NCBI RefSeq assembly: GCF_900099965.1
Contig: NZ_FNDJ01000003.1
Location: 124,001 to 188,000, forward strand
DNA: 64,000 bases
Source: Nonomuraea jiangxiensis
Lineage (GTDB): Bacteria; Actinomycetota; Actinomycetes; Streptosporangiales; Streptosporangiaceae
Reading direction: 5' to 3'
Below the pieces are notes generated by a model. It made no database searches. It was not told the DNA's origin and saw nothing but the letters and a program-made list of their open reading frames with translations. The translations under genes and the position numbers were made by a program. Shown here piece by piece: positions 43,411 through 53,558 of the stretch. Each line of letters opens with the position of its first letter. Within the stretch, counting starts at the first letter, position 1.

Positions 43411-44253
43411 TCAGGCCGCGGCCCGCTCGGTGTCGTACCGCCTCAGGAACTCCCGCAGCCCGTCCAGGTCGTCGGTGTTGATGTGGTCCACGTCCGCCGC
43501 CACGAGCTCCCGCCAGATCGCGTCCCTGGCCGGCCCGGCCACGTCGGGGGTGGCCCAGAACCGCACCCGCTGCCCGTCGCGGTGCGCGGTCGCCACGATC
43601 TCGCGCAGCTTGGCCCGCTCGGCGGCCGGCATGTCGCCGGTGCCGTTCCAGGTGAAGTGGTTGGTCCAGTTGTCGCTGATCAGCGGGATCAGCGACGCGC
43701 CGCCCTGCCCCAGGTCGCTCATCCGCCCGTCGTAGAAGGCGTAGCGCCGCTCCTGCGCCGCCATGAGGTCGCGCGGCCGGTCACCGCTGACGACCACGGT
43801 CACCGCGCCGTCCTTGACCCTGCCCTTGGCGTAGGTGGTGAGCATCTTCCGGTACGCCTTGAGCACCCGGTCGAGCTCGGTGTACGTGGCGGCGCCGTTG
43901 TTCTTGATGTCCACCAGGAGCTGGAGCGGCCGGCGGTCACGCGGGTAGACGTGCCCGTGCCCCTGCTTGACCCGCCGCGCCAGCGGGTCGAGGTAGAGCG
44001 ACTGGAGGGTGCGGCCCGGCTGCAGGTCCTCGGGGTCGTGGCCGACCCGCAGCTCGCCCTCCACCAGGTAGATGTCGGCCTCGACGCTGGTGAAACCGCG
44101 GTCGAGGGCGTCCAGGAGCGGGCGCTCGTGCTCGTAGTCGTTGTGGGCGTGGGCACGGGGCAGCGGTTCGGCACGGTCGGCGGCCAGCGCGGGAGCGGCC
44201 GTCAGCAGCAGGGCTCCGGCCGCGGCCAGGATTCCCAGGGCTCGACGCAACAT
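43411..44253 (-). CDS. Secreted PI-PLC/glycerophosphodiesterase-like protein
   Basis: A 280-residue protein with a cleavable signal peptide (LGILAAAGALLLTAAPALA-AD). The TIM-barrel motifs of the phospholipase C/GDPD superfamily follow: RAHAHNDYEHERPLLDAL with the first histidine, VEADIYLVEGELRVGHDPED with Glu-x-Asp and the second histidine, and a lysine in LLVDIKNNG. It should act outside the cell on phosphodiesters, possibly of glycerophospholipids. An AAGGAG site sets the ATG. It is transcribed on its own between the vWA gene and the ExbB-like pair. Confidence 0.82.
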   Translation of the reverse strand: MLRRALGILAAAGALLLTAAPALAADRAEPLPRAHAHNDYEHERPLLDALDRGFTSVEADIYLVEGELRVGHDPEDLQPGRTLQSLYLDPLARRVKQGHGHVYPRDRRPLQLLVDIKNNGAATYTELDRVLKAYRKMLTTYAKGRVKDGAVTVVVSGDRPRDLMAAQERRYAFYDGRMSDLGQGGASLIPLISDNWTNHFTWNGTGDMPAAERAKLREIVATAHRDGQRVRFWATPDVAGPARDAIWRELVAADVDHINTDDLDGLREFLRRYDTERAAA

Positions 44254-44334
44254 CGCAACTCCTTAGTCAGGGATGCGGGTCACGTTATTTGCGCGAGATG
44301 TGACAGGAGTGAAGTTCAGCCCAACTGTCGGAGA

Positions 44335-44964
44335 TCAAGCCTTGGTCCTCTCGGCCCGGCGGCGCGGCGATCCGTCCGCCGACCGGGCCCTGATCTCGCC
44401 GAGCGTGGCGTGGCTGTCCCGGATCACGGAGATCAGCACGTACGCGACCAGTAGCAGCCCGAGGCACAGGGCGTCGGCCGCCCACCACGGGATCTCGGCG
44501 AGCAGCAGGTAGCCGTCGCTGTCGCTCAACCACCTGATCACCACTGTGACCACCGCCACCACCAGCGTGACCAGCAGCCAGCTCCCCAAACGCGGCAGGC
44601 TCCCCTGCTTCCACAACCGGATCCGCCAGCCCATGAACACCGCCAGCACGCCGAGCAGCGCACAGAACCCGATCAGCCACCACGGCAGGGCGAAGGCGGT
44701 CTGGTCGGCGATCTGCTCCCGCGTGTCGCGCAGCTCCGTCTCGGCCTCGCGCTGGGCCCGCACGGCGGCGTCCAGCTCCCGCTCAAGTTGCGCCACGCTC
44801 TTCTCCTGGCGCGGGGGCGGCGCGGCGTTCTCCGTCGGCAGCATCCGCGCCACGACGGTCAGCATGATGGCGACGAAGGCCAGCGCCAGCACGATGGACA
44901 TGAACAGGTCGATGAAGCGCAGGTCGACCGGCGGCGCGATCGACCGGACAGGCCGTCGCCTCAC
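44335..44964 (-). CDS. ExbD-like-helix / coiled-coil / three-helix membrane protein
   Basis: A 209-residue protein. The N-terminal membrane helix is preceded by DLRFIDLFMSIVLALAFVAIML, similar to the Asp-bearing helix of ExbD/MotB. A coiled coil follows (EKSVAQLERELDAAVRAQREAETELRD, about 55-85) and then, instead of a periplasmic peptidoglycan-binding domain, three further membrane helices. The GTG start overlaps the stop of the upstream MotA/ExbB-like gene (GTGA), implying a two-component membrane complex. Function unknown; an ion-driven force or signal module is the natural inference. Confidence 0.65.
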   Translation of the reverse strand: MRRRPVRSIAPPVDLRFIDLFMSIVLALAFVAIMLTVVARMLPTENAAPPPRQEKSVAQLERELDAAVRAQREAETELRDTREQIADQTAFALPWWLIGFCALLGVLAVFMGWRIRLWKQGSLPRLGSWLLVTLVVAVVTVVIRWLSDSDGYLLLAEIPWWAADALCLGLLLVAYVLISVIRDSHATLGEIRARSADGSPRRRAERTKA

Positions 44965-45824
44965 TGCTCCCTCACCAGCGTGTAGCGCTGCGGCCGGCTC
45001 TCGACCGCGCTCAGCCGCTCCACCGCGGTACGCAGCGCGTCCAGGCCCTTGACCAGCTCCTCCGTCCTGCCTCTGGACTGGGCCAGCTCCTGGGTGAGCC
45101 CGTGCATGGCGGGCGCGGCCTGCTTCGCGGGCAGGCGCGCGATGTAGATCAGGAAGACCTCGTCCGCGGCCACCACGCCGGCCCGCTCAGCCCGTTCCAC
45201 CAGAGCCATCGCCCCGAACGCCAGCACGCTCAGGAACAGCGCGATCAGGGTGACGCCGAACGCGGAGGCCAGCTCGGGCAGCACGTGCTGCTTGAGCGCG
45301 CTGATCAGCACGCTGGGGTCCCCCTGGCTGTCCAGGGCGTCGGAGAACGAGCTGACCATCGCGGCCATGGTCAGCGCGGTGCCGATGAACCCGAACACCG
45401 GCAGCGCCCAGATGAGCGCGTGGTCGATATGGTGCTTGTTGGCCAGCTCGCTCTCGTCCAGCGCCGAGCGCGCGCTCAGCACCGCCTCGCAGTCGTTGCC
45501 CGCCTCGGCCGCCTCCCTGAACAGCACGAGCCGCCGCGCCACCAGCGTGTCCTCGTTCGGCTTCACCGCCTGGACGTTCGTCACGGCCCGGGCCGTCGCG
45601 GCGCTCTCCCGCCGGATGTCCGGCACGGCCCTGGCGATCCTCAGAACGGTGGTCACGAACACCGCGATGATCAGTGTGACCACGAGCTGGGCCGCCGCCG
45701 GAGCCGTCGTCGAGCCCACGGACTGCAGCAGCGCCGCCACCGCCCCGGCCGCCATGAGCAGACCCGCCACCACGAGGCCCACCAGGGGTGCGAACCCCGA
45801 ATGCCGCCAATCGTACCTTGACAC
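44961..45824 (-). CDS. MotA/TolQ/ExbB-family proton-channel-like protein
   Basis: A 287-residue membrane protein. Two early helices form a hairpin, a cytoplasmic region follows, and then the family's core helices: ALIWALPVFGFIGTALTMAAMVSSF and LPELASAFGVTLIALFLSVLAFGAMALVERAE, like the TM2 and TM3 of ExbB/TolQ. The C-terminus is a helical tail. The downstream partner overlaps by GTGA. Related pairs power TonB/Tol systems in diderms and appear as the ZorAB motor of Zorya defence; here there is no TonB, Tol or OmpA partner. The GTG start precedes SRYDWRHSG. Confidence 0.75.
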   Translation of the reverse strand: MSRYDWRHSGFAPLVGLVVAGLLMAAGAVAALLQSVGSTTAPAAAQLVVTLIIAVFVTTVLRIARAVPDIRRESAATARAVTNVQAVKPNEDTLVARRLVLFREAAEAGNDCEAVLSARSALDESELANKHHIDHALIWALPVFGFIGTALTMAAMVSSFSDALDSQGDPSVLISALKQHVLPELASAFGVTLIALFLSVLAFGAMALVERAERAGVVAADEVFLIYIARLPAKQAAPAMHGLTQELAQSRGRTEELVKGLDALRTAVERLSAVESRPQRYTLVREQ

Positions 45825-45958
45825 CCTGTAACCCCATTACGCCACGCGAATTGTCAAAGCAATACCTAACCACATGTAAAGCACTCATCGCGCGCAGTCA
45901 GCACGATCGGCCGCGGACACCCACCCGCCGGCACCGGCGAAACCGCTCCTGAACAGCG

Positions 45959-45995
45959 AAAAGGCCCGGTCCCCATAAAGGGAACCGAGCCTTTT
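45959..45995 (-). terminator. Rho-independent terminator of ssrA
   Basis: On the minus strand an imperfect stem pairs AAAAGGCTCGGTTCCC with GGGGACCGGGCCTTTT around a TTTAT loop, ending in a T run. It begins six bases after the tmRNA CCA end, the expected place. Confidence 0.9.
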
Positions 45996-46000
45996 CGGAC

Positions 46001-46384
46001 TGGTGGAGGTGCCGGGAATCGAACCCGGGTCCTTCAACCCCAAGTCAGGGCTTCTCCGGGCGCAGCCTGCTGTGCTTTTCTCGGCCCCGGCGATCACGCA
46101 GGCGAGTCGCCGACGGGCCCAGCCACTGTTTGGTTTCCCGCTCTCCCCCGTGGCCGGGTCGAGCGGTTGAGCCTTCTAGCGATGCCAGACACCGGGCCGA
46201 AGGCACTCCCGGGCTGACAGTGGTTTCGCTGCTTAGGCAGCGAGGGCCAGGGAGTCCCTGGCCGCCACAGTGCTCTTGGAATTGGCACTTGTAGTTTGCG
46301 GTCACAGGATTAACGAGGTTATGTCCGCAGTCCTCGGCCCGCTTCACCTGGCTTGCAAAGTCGAAGTCGAAGCCAGTCACCCCC
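46001..46384 (-). ncRNA. ssrA: Transfer-messenger RNA (tmRNA)
   Basis: A 384-base tmRNA rescuing stalled ribosomes. The 5' end GGGGGTG (46384-46378) pairs with CACCTCC near the 3' end, followed by A and an encoded CCA (46003-46001). The T arm (GGACCCGGGTTCGATTCCCGG) and the 5' GACTGGCTTCGAC element are clear. The tag frame is at 46286-46233. It lies downstream of ftsE-ftsX-smpB and the degenerate PBP gene, the usual actinobacterial order. No convincing promoter was seen in the 288 bases upstream. Confidence 0.95.
46233..46286 (-). other. tmRNA proteolysis tag reading frame
   Basis: Resuming at GCC (46286-46284) the frame gives ANSKSTVAARDSLALAA and a TAA stop. The ANSK beginning and ALAA end are typical of actinobacterial tags; at 17 residues it is longer than many. 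ALAA is the signal recognised by Clp proteases. Confidence 0.85.
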
Positions 46385-46672
46385 TGTGCAGTTGTCAACA
46401 CACCCCCGTGGAGGTGAGCAACATGAATGTACATGGGTCAACGCCCTCAACGCCAACTTAATTCCGGATGCCGAACCCCCGAAGGCGTGGCACAGCAGCT
46501 CGCGCCTCCGGGGGCCGACCGGCAGGGTCGAGCCGGTCCGGACGGCAGGACTTCCCCCGAGATGAAGTCCTGATCTCATCACGGCGACTGGGACCGCAAC
46601 CCCCCGAGCGGGCCCAGTCACTCAATAAGACGCAGCCGCGCCACGCAAGGGTTGCTCGCCGTCACGACAATT

Positions 46673-48529
46673 TCACGGGGAGTTGGGCAGGCCCGCGAAG
46701 AAGCTGCCCGCGACCGCCCCGGCGTTGTGGTTTTTCGCCAGCACCGCGATCGCCACGTCGCCCTGCCAGCCCACGAACCACGTCATCTGGTCGCCCGCCG
46801 TCGCCGTCACGCCGTAGACCCTGCCCCGGCCCGCCTGGGCGGGCGTGCCGACCGCGCCGGCCCGCATCATCGTCGTCAGCGTCTTGCGGACGGCGGCGTC
46901 GACGGGCACCGGATCCGGCTGGACGATCGGCTCGACCTCGGCCGCCGGGTCGGGCGCCTTGGGGTCGGTCACCAGCACGGGGGGCCGCCAGGTGCCCGAG
47001 CCCACCGCCGCGGCCACCAGCGCCATGCCCAGCGGGCTCACCTCGACGTTCTGGCCCGCGATGGCCTTGGCCTTGTCGGCGTCGCTGGACAGCTGCGGCA
47101 GCGAGCCGCTGAACGACTTGAGCGGCAACCGCCACGGCTGGCCCACCCCGAACGCCTTGGCGCTGTTGGCCAGCTCGTCCGCCGTCACCCGGCGGGCCAG
47201 CGAGGCCAGCGCCGTGACGCACCCCTTGGCGAAGTTCTCCTGGAACGTGCCCGACGGCGTCACCGCGGTGGCCTGCTCGGGGTGCACGAACCTGGCGCCG
47301 CCCACCGTGCGCTCCGGCGGGCAGGACAGCCGCTGCTTGGGGCTCACCTCGGCCTTGAGCAACGCGTCCGCGGCCACGATCGAGAACGCCGTCCCCGCCG
47401 GGAACCTGCCGGAGAGCGCGTCCGTCTCCTGGTTCATGCCCTTGGTCGCGACCGCGAGGACCTCACCGGTGTCGCGCTGCACCGCCACCAGCGAGCTCGT
47501 CACCGTGTCGGCCACCGCCCGCTCGGCCGCCTGCTGGACGCCGCGGTCGATCGTGGTCTTGACCGCGGCGTTCTGCCGCCCCCGCCACTCCTCGAGCTGG
47601 GCGACCTGCTTGCCGGTCTTGAGATCCAGGGTGATCACCTTGGTCTGCGTGGAGCCGGTCAGGTAGTCCTGGTAGGCCGCCTGCAGGCCGCTCCTGCCGA
47701 CCGAGTCGCCGGCCCGCTGCGGCCCGCCGAGCTTCTGCTCGGTCTCCGGCGTGAGCGCGCTGACGGTGCCGATGATCTGCTTGGGCGGGTCGGGGTCGAC
47801 GGGCTGCTCCTGCCGCTCGACCCTGATCCCGGGGATGGCCTCCAGCTTGGACTGCATCGACTGGTAGCGCGCCCGACCGAAGGTGACGAGCTGCACGAAC
47901 TTCTCCGGCGGTGACGACCTGATCCGGCTGAGCAGCCGGTCCTGGGCATATCCGGTGATGTCGGACAGCCGGGCCACGACGTCCTCGGCCTGGTCGCCCA
48001 GCTGAGCCGGATAGACGCCGGCGACGTAGAGGTAGGTGTCGCTCTGCAGCGGATCGCCGGCCCGGTCGACCACCGGCCGGCGCGGCTGCGGGTCGGTGTC
48101 GACCGCGAACCGCTGCCCCTCCTTGAGCTGGGGATGCAGCACCGAGGGCGACCAGCGCACCTTCCATCTGCCGTCCACCAGGTGCAGCGGCAGCACGCCG
48201 TCGTATCCCCAGAGCGGGTTGTTCTCGCCCAGGTCGACCTCGGCGCGGAAGTCCGCCTGAGAGTCCTCGCCGTTGATGGTGATGCGCTGGATCTTGAAAC
48301 GGAACGAGGCCGCGTCGAGCTCCAGCTTGGCGTCGGACAACGCCTGGCGCACGATGGCCCGGTCACCGTCGGTGCGGCCCGCGGCCAGGTCGTAGTCCTC
48401 GGACTGCCAGCCCACGAGGAAGTCGCGCACCGCGTCATGCGGGGACGGCTCCTCGAAGCAGCCGGTCAGCGTGCTGCACGCGAGCGCCAGGGTGACGGTC
48501 GCGGCGAGATTGCGGCGGGCTCGTCTCAT
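46673..48529 (-). CDS. Penicillin-binding-protein-like lipoprotein with degenerate active site
   Basis: A 618-residue exported lipoprotein (lipobox STLTGC, Cys about 24). An NTF2-like MecA_N-type domain (about 30-150) is followed by a PBP dimerisation region and a transpeptidase-fold domain (about 300-615). All three catalytic motifs are altered: SxxK is FPAGTAFSIV (Thr and Ser replace Ser and Lys, near 375-382), SxN is AKGCVTA (near 435), and KTG is YGVTATAG (near 575). It therefore should not be an active transpeptidase or bind beta-lactams covalently. A structural or regulatory role in division or wall synthesis is inferred from its place seven bases after smpB in the ftsEX operon. Confidence 0.85.
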   Translation of the reverse strand: MRRARRNLAATVTLALACSTLTGCFEEPSPHDAVRDFLVGWQSEDYDLAAGRTDGDRAIVRQALSDAKLELDAASFRFKIQRITINGEDSQADFRAEVDLGENNPLWGYDGVLPLHLVDGRWKVRWSPSVLHPQLKEGQRFAVDTDPQPRRPVVDRAGDPLQSDTYLYVAGVYPAQLGDQAEDVVARLSDITGYAQDRLLSRIRSSPPEKFVQLVTFGRARYQSMQSKLEAIPGIRVERQEQPVDPDPPKQIIGTVSALTPETEQKLGGPQRAGDSVGRSGLQAAYQDYLTGSTQTKVITLDLKTGKQVAQLEEWRGRQNAAVKTTIDRGVQQAAERAVADTVTSSLVAVQRDTGEVLAVATKGMNQETDALSGRFPAGTAFSIVAADALLKAEVSPKQRLSCPPERTVGGARFVHPEQATAVTPSGTFQENFAKGCVTALASLARRVTADELANSAKAFGVGQPWRLPLKSFSGSLPQLSSDADKAKAIAGQNVEVSPLGMALVAAAVGSGTWRPPVLVTDPKAPDPAAEVEPIVQPDPVPVDAAVRKTLTTMMRAGAVGTPAQAGRGRVYGVTATAGDQMTWFVGWQGDVAIAVLAKNHNAGAVAGSFFAGLPNSP

Positions 48530-48536
48530 GCCGCTC

Positions 48537-49004
48537 TCATCGGTTGCGGTGACGCAGGGCCCGGGCCATCTCGCGCTTGGCCTGCTGCTCCGCCAGCGAC
48601 TGCCGCTTGTCCCAGTCTTTCTTGCCGCGCGCCAGGGCGATCTCGACCTTGGCGCGGCCGTCCTTGAAGTAGAGCGACAGCGGCACGATCGTGAGACCGC
48701 CCTCCTTGGTCTTGGCCGCGAGCTTGTCGATCTCCTTGCGGTGCAGCAGCAGCTTGCGCTTGCGGCGAGCCGCGTGATTGGTCCACGTCCCCTGGGCGTA
48801 TTCGGGGATGTGCACGTTGAGCAGCCACGCTTCGTCGCCGTCGATGCTGGCGTAACCGTCGACGAGCGAGGCGCGGCCCTCGCGGAGCGACTTCACCTCC
48901 GTGCCCTGCAGCACGAGACCCGCCTCGAAGGTGTCCTCGACGTGGTAGTCGTGCCGGGCCCGCTTGTTCTGGGCGATGACCTTCCGCCCGGTCTCACGTG
49001 GCAT
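48537..49004 (-). CDS. smpB: SsrA-binding protein SmpB
   Basis: A 155-residue RNA-binding protein that delivers tmRNA to stalled ribosomes. Hallmarks are the start [35 protein letters not shown] (here split by reading; tmRNA-binding barrel), the [11 protein letters not shown] loop, and the basic tail [19 protein letters not shown] that enters the decoding centre. Length is normal. It lies between ftsX (73 bases upstream) and the degenerate PBP gene, with its partner ssrA further downstream on the same strand. Confidence 0.97.
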   Translation of the reverse strand: MPRETGRKVIAQNKRARHDYHVEDTFEAGLVLQGTEVKSLREGRASLVDGYASIDGDEAWLLNVHIPEYAQGTWTNHAARRKRKLLLHRKEIDKLAAKTKEGGLTIVPLSLYFKDGRAKVEIALARGKKDWDKRQSLAEQQAKREMARALRHRNR

Positions 49005-49077
49005 GGTTCGACTTTACCGGCGACCGGAACCGGAGAGAGCGAGCCGGCGACCGACGGCGGCGATCTTCAGCACCCCG

Positions 49078-49989
49078 CTAGACCCTGAGGTACCGGCGGA
49101 GCGTCACGAACGACGCCAGCACACAGATGATCACACCGATGGCCATGGTGATCGTGATCGTCGAGGCCACCGCGTCCCAGCCCAGCTGAGCCGTGGACTG
49201 CGCGACGAAGAACCCTGTCAGCTCGTCGAACAGCAGGACCTTGGTCACGATCAGGATGACCGCCGCGAACACGCCGCCGATGAGGCCGGCGATGACGCCC
49301 TCCATGACGAACGGCAACTGGATGTACAGGTTGGACGCGCCCACCAGTCGCATGATGCCGGTCTCCCGGCGCCGGTTGAACGCCGACAGCCGCACCGTGT
49401 TGCCGATCAGCAGTGCCGCCGCCAGCACCAGCACGATCGCGAGCGCGAGGGCGGAGAAGGACAGCTTGTCGAGCATGTTGAAGAACGGGGCGATCAGCTC
49501 CTGCTGGTCGACCACCTGCGCGACACCTGGCTGGCCCTCCATCGCCTGGATGACGGACTGGTAGTTGTCCGGATCGGCGATCTTGATCCGGAACGACTGC
49601 GGCATGTCCTCGACCTTGGTGGCGTCCACGAGCGCCTTGTTGGACGCGAACGACTCCGCGAAGTTCTTGTACGCGGTCGTCTGGTCCTCGAAGAGCACAT
49701 CCTTGACGCCCTGGGTGCCCCTGATGTGGGCATCGAGGGCCTTGAGCTGCGTGGGGGTGATCGCCTTGCCGTTGCACGCCTCGATGGCGGTGCCCCGGTT
49801 ACAGACGAAGACCGAGACCTCGACCTCGTCGTCCCAGTAGCCCTTCATCATGCCGACCTGGGCGTTGATCATCAAGCCGACGCCCAGCATCGCCATGCCT
49901 ACCGCCACGGTGATGACCACCGCGATCGTCATGGTCAGGTTGCGACGGAGGCCGATCCAGACCTCGGAGAAGATGAAATTCGCCCGCAT
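49078..49989 (-). CDS. ftsX: Cell-division protein FtsX
   Basis: A 303-residue ABC-transporter-like membrane protein with one N-terminal helix (LTMTIAVVITVAVGMAMLGVGLMI), an extracellular domain (about 45-170) and three further helices at the C-terminus. The cytoplasmic AFNRRRETGIMRLVGAS segment is the FtsE-coupling region. FtsEX transmits ATP hydrolysis across the membrane to peptidoglycan hydrolases at division. It follows ftsE by 20 bases. Confidence 0.96.
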   Translation of the reverse strand: MRANFIFSEVWIGLRRNLTMTIAVVITVAVGMAMLGVGLMINAQVGMMKGYWDDEVEVSVFVCNRGTAIEACNGKAITPTQLKALDAHIRGTQGVKDVLFEDQTTAYKNFAESFASNKALVDATKVEDMPQSFRIKIADPDNYQSVIQAMEGQPGVAQVVDQQELIAPFFNMLDKLSFSALALAIVLVLAAALLIGNTVRLSAFNRRRETGIMRLVGASNLYIQLPFVMEGVIAGLIGGVFAAVILIVTKVLLFDELTGFFVAQSTAQLGWDAVASTITITMAIGVIICVLASFVTLRRYLRV

Positions 49990-50009
49990 GTTCTGTCTAC
50001 AGCTCCCTG

Positions 50010-50699
50010 TCAGTACGCCTGGCCGTAAACGCCACGCGACTGGTCACGGACGATCTTGCCGTCCTCCAGCTCCACGACACGCTTGCGCATGGAGTCGACG
50101 ATGGCCGCGTCGTGAGTGGCCATGACGACCGTGGTGCCAGTCCTGTTGATGCGGTCGAGCACCTTCATGATGCCGATGCTCGTCGCGGGGTCGATGTTGC
50201 CCGTGGGCTCGTCGGCCAGCAAGATCATCGGCCGGTTGACGAACGCGCGGGCCATGGCGACGCGCTGCTGCTCGCCGCCGGACAGCTCGTCGGGCATCCG
50301 GTGGGCCTTGCCTTCCAGGCCGACCAGCTCGATGACCTCGGGCACCACCTTGCGGATGAACCGCCGGGGCTTGCCGATGACCTCGAGGGCGAACGCCACG
50401 TTCTCGTAGACGTTCTTGTTCGGGAGCAGCCTGAAGTCCTGGAACACGCAGCCGATGCGGCGGCGCAGGTGAGGCACCTTGAAGTTGGAGAGGCGGGCCA
50501 GGTCCTTCCCGGCGACGTGGATCGCACCGGAGTTGGGCCGCTCTTCCTTCAGGATCAGGCGCAGGAACGTGGACTTGCCTGATCCCGAGGGACCGACGAG
50601 GAACACGAACTCGCCCTTGTCCACGTCAACGGAGACGTGGTCCAGGGCGGCACGGTTCTGGTTCGCGTAGACCTTGGTGACATTATCGAAATGGATCAC
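50010..50699 (-). CDS. ftsE: Cell-division ATP-binding protein FtsE
   Basis: A 229-residue ABC ATPase with Walker [11 protein letters not shown]-loop region [22 protein letters not shown], signature [15 protein letters not shown] and Walker [14 protein letters not shown]. It pairs with FtsX to regulate wall hydrolases at the division site. The start is GTG at 50699. First gene of the ftsE-ftsX-smpB-PBP-like-ssrA series. Confidence 0.97.
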   Translation of the reverse strand: MIHFDNVTKVYANQNRAALDHVSVDVDKGEFVFLVGPSGSGKSTFLRLILKEERPNSGAIHVAGKDLARLSNFKVPHLRRRIGCVFQDFRLLPNKNVYENVAFALEVIGKPRRFIRKVVPEVIELVGLEGKAHRMPDELSGGEQQRVAMARAFVNRPMILLADEPTGNIDPATSIGIMKVLDRINRTGTTVVMATHDAAIVDSMRKRVVELEDGKIVRDQSRGVYGQAY

Positions 50700-50901
50700 G
50701 AGAGCATCACGGCATGCCAGTCTAGGGGTCAGGACGGAAGCGAGGGTGGCACATACCCACTTCCCGCCACCGACCGATCGGCGGCGTCTTCTTTACCAAT
50801 GATCGACGTTCCGATTGGCCAGACGACAGTCTAGAGGGAAGACTGGCATGGAACGTCCATAACGGAAACAAAACGATTGTGCGGCTAGACTTGGGGCTGA
50901 C

Positions 50902-51078
50902 ATGAGTTGCGAACACCTCGTATGCGCGCACTGCGCCCACCCCGTGATCGAGGGCCGCTGCGCAATATGCCGCGCCAACCGCGAGCGGATGCACAACCAC
51001 GGCTTCGCCGGGTTGTCACCCGCCCTGATCGCCCTGCTACTGATCGTCCTGCTCTTCGTTACCCTGCTGGTCGAGCGG

Positions 51079-51093
<15 letters not shown>
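50902..51093 (+). CDS. Small Cys-rich single-pass membrane protein
   Basis: A 63-residue protein. The N-terminal half has four cysteines and two histidines in [22 protein letters not shown], suggesting a small zinc ribbon. The C-terminal half is one membrane helix ([23 protein letters not shown]). A TTGGGGC site precedes the ATG and a TAGACT -10-like element lies just upstream. It is divergent from ftsE across 202 bases and its end overlaps the end of prfB by 15 bases. Not recognised as a named family. Confidence 0.6.
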
Positions 51094-52194
<1,101 letters not shown>

Positions 52195-52241
52195 GTCTCC
52201 CAAGGGTACGCGACCCTCGCCCACCCGAATAACATGGCGAG

Positions 52242-53279
52242 GTGCGTGCATACGGTCGGCGGAAAGCGCTGGCGCTCGCCGTCGGCGTACTGGCCGCGGT
52301 GACCGCCTGCTCCGGCGATGGCCGGCCCGCCGCCACGAAGTCGGCGATGGCGACCTCCCCGACCCCCTCGCCCACTCTGACGTCGCCGGCCGTCACCCGG
52401 TCCGAGGCGGCCCAGGTGTTCGACGAGATCACCCTCACCGACGACGCCCTGCGGGCGCGCAGCGGCGACGCGGCGGTGCGGACCGCCCTGGAGGGGCGCC
52501 TGCGGTTGGCCAAGGACCAGCTGATAGGCGGGCAGGCGCAGCTCACCGAGGCCGCCTACCTGTCGACCGGCTACGCGCCGCACCGCTACCGGTGGGGGGC
52601 GCCGACGCTGTTCGTGCCGAGGTTCCCCCAGGAGGAGAAGGCGCCCTGGTTCAGCGCGCTGGCGCCGCGCGACGGGCACCCGACGCTGCTGACGTTCGCC
52701 AAGTCCGACCGCTGGCGGCTCAGCTCCGCCGCCGAGCTCCAGCCCGGCCAGGAGCTGCCGCAGATCGAGCTGGACGCCGAGGGCTACGCCACGCCGGTGG
52801 CATCCGATGACAAAACCATTACGATCAGCCCGCAGTTCATGGGGCCGGTGCACGCCAGCGTGGCCGAGACGGGGTCCGCGGGGGTCACGGGGGGCCTGCT
52901 CGCCGCCGGGCCCAACACGACGGAGGTGGCCGAGCAGATCGCCGCGTTCCGGGAGAAGGCCAAGGCCGACGGGTTCAGCTATGACTCGATCTTCAGCGCC
53001 GACAACTTCCCCGTCTACGCGCTGCGCACCGCGAACGGCGGGGCGCTGATCCAGTATTCGCTGTCCAGGTCCACCACCACGACCACCAAGACGGCCGAGG
53101 ACGACTTCATCCCGGTGCCCGACGAGGCCCGGTGGGCGATCAGCGACCGGGTGGTGCGGCGCTCGCTCAAACTGACCGAGACCCACCAGTTCGCCACCGC
53201 CGTCCCCCCGCTCACCGCCCCCGCGGCCGCCGTCGTGATCGCCCATGACGGCGCCCTGACGCGGGCCTCCGGCACGTAG
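52242..53279 (+). CDS. Putative lipoprotein of unknown function
   Basis: A 345-residue exported protein with a lipoprotein signal ([15 protein letters not shown], lipobox VTAC, Cys23) and a Thr/Ser/Pro linker. The rest is a soluble domain with segments such as [23 protein letters not shown] and [28 protein letters not shown] do not recognise the family. The GTG start lies 47 bases from the prfB start in a divergent layout. The stop codon overlaps the first operator-like repeat of the next gene. Confidence 0.75.
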   Translation: MRAYGRRKALALAVGVLAAVTACSGDGRPAATKSAMATSPTPSPTLTSPAVTRSEAAQVFDEITLTDDALRARSGDAAVRTALEGRLRLAKDQLIGGQAQLTEAAYLSTGYAPHRYRWGAPTLFVPRFPQEEKAPWFSALAPRDGHPTLLTFAKSDRWRLSSAAELQPGQELPQIELDAEGYATPVASDDKTITISPQFMGPVHASVAETGSAGVTGGLLAAGPNTTEVAEQIAAFREKAKADGFSYDSIFSADNFPVYALRTANGGALIQYSLSRSTTTTTKTAEDDFIPVPDEARWAISDRVVRRSLKLTETHQFATAVPPLTAPAAAVVIAHDGALTRASGT

Positions 53280-53321
53280 CAACCCAGGTTGCCTGTTTCT
53301 GGATTAGTCAACTAGGGTTGC
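53279..53321. promoter_or_regulatory. Paired GGTTGC repeats before the HTH gene
   Basis: GCAACC-CA-GGTTGC (53279-53292) is a perfect inverted repeat. CAAC-TA-GGGTTGC (53309-53321) is an imperfect copy 16 bases further on, ending three bases before the HTH gene's ATG. Two copies flanking the start suggest autoregulation by that small HTH protein. Confidence 0.5.
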
Positions 53322-53324
53322 TTC

Positions 53325-53558
53325 ATGTCGGCTGACGAGATTCCCGTTCCACAGGAGCCCGCCGACGCGCTGGCGGCCGTGGCGGCGTTGCGGCTCCTGG
53401 CCGACCGGCTGGAGGACGCCGCCGTCGAGCAGGCCATGCGCGCGGGCTGGAGCTGGCCCCAGGTCGCCGAGGCGCTCGGGGTCACCCGCCAGGCGGTGCA
53501 CAAAAAGCACGCCAAGCGGCTCATCGCCGCCGGCGTCACGCTGAGGAGGCGGACGTGA
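53325..53558 (+). CDS. Small helix-turn-helix regulator paired with a Clp-N gene
   Basis: A 77-residue protein, mostly one HTH domain: AMRAGWSWPQVAEALGVTRQAVHKKHAKRLI is a clear recognition-helix unit (residues about 40-70). Such small regulators often precede genes for stand-alone Clp N-terminal (Clp-R) domain proteins in actinobacteria; here the partner overlaps by GTGA. Operator-like repeats lie directly upstream. Confidence 0.8.
   Translation: MSADEIPVPQEPADALAAVAALRLLADRLEDAAVEQAMRAGWSWPQVAEALGVTRQAVHKKHAKRLIAAGVTLRRRT

Noticed and set aside
46385..46672. Possible small gene or promoter upstream of ssrA
   Set aside because: Short open frames have no ribosome-binding sites or family features. 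TTGACA/TTGACC-like elements occur on the minus strand, but none has a -10 partner at a good distance.
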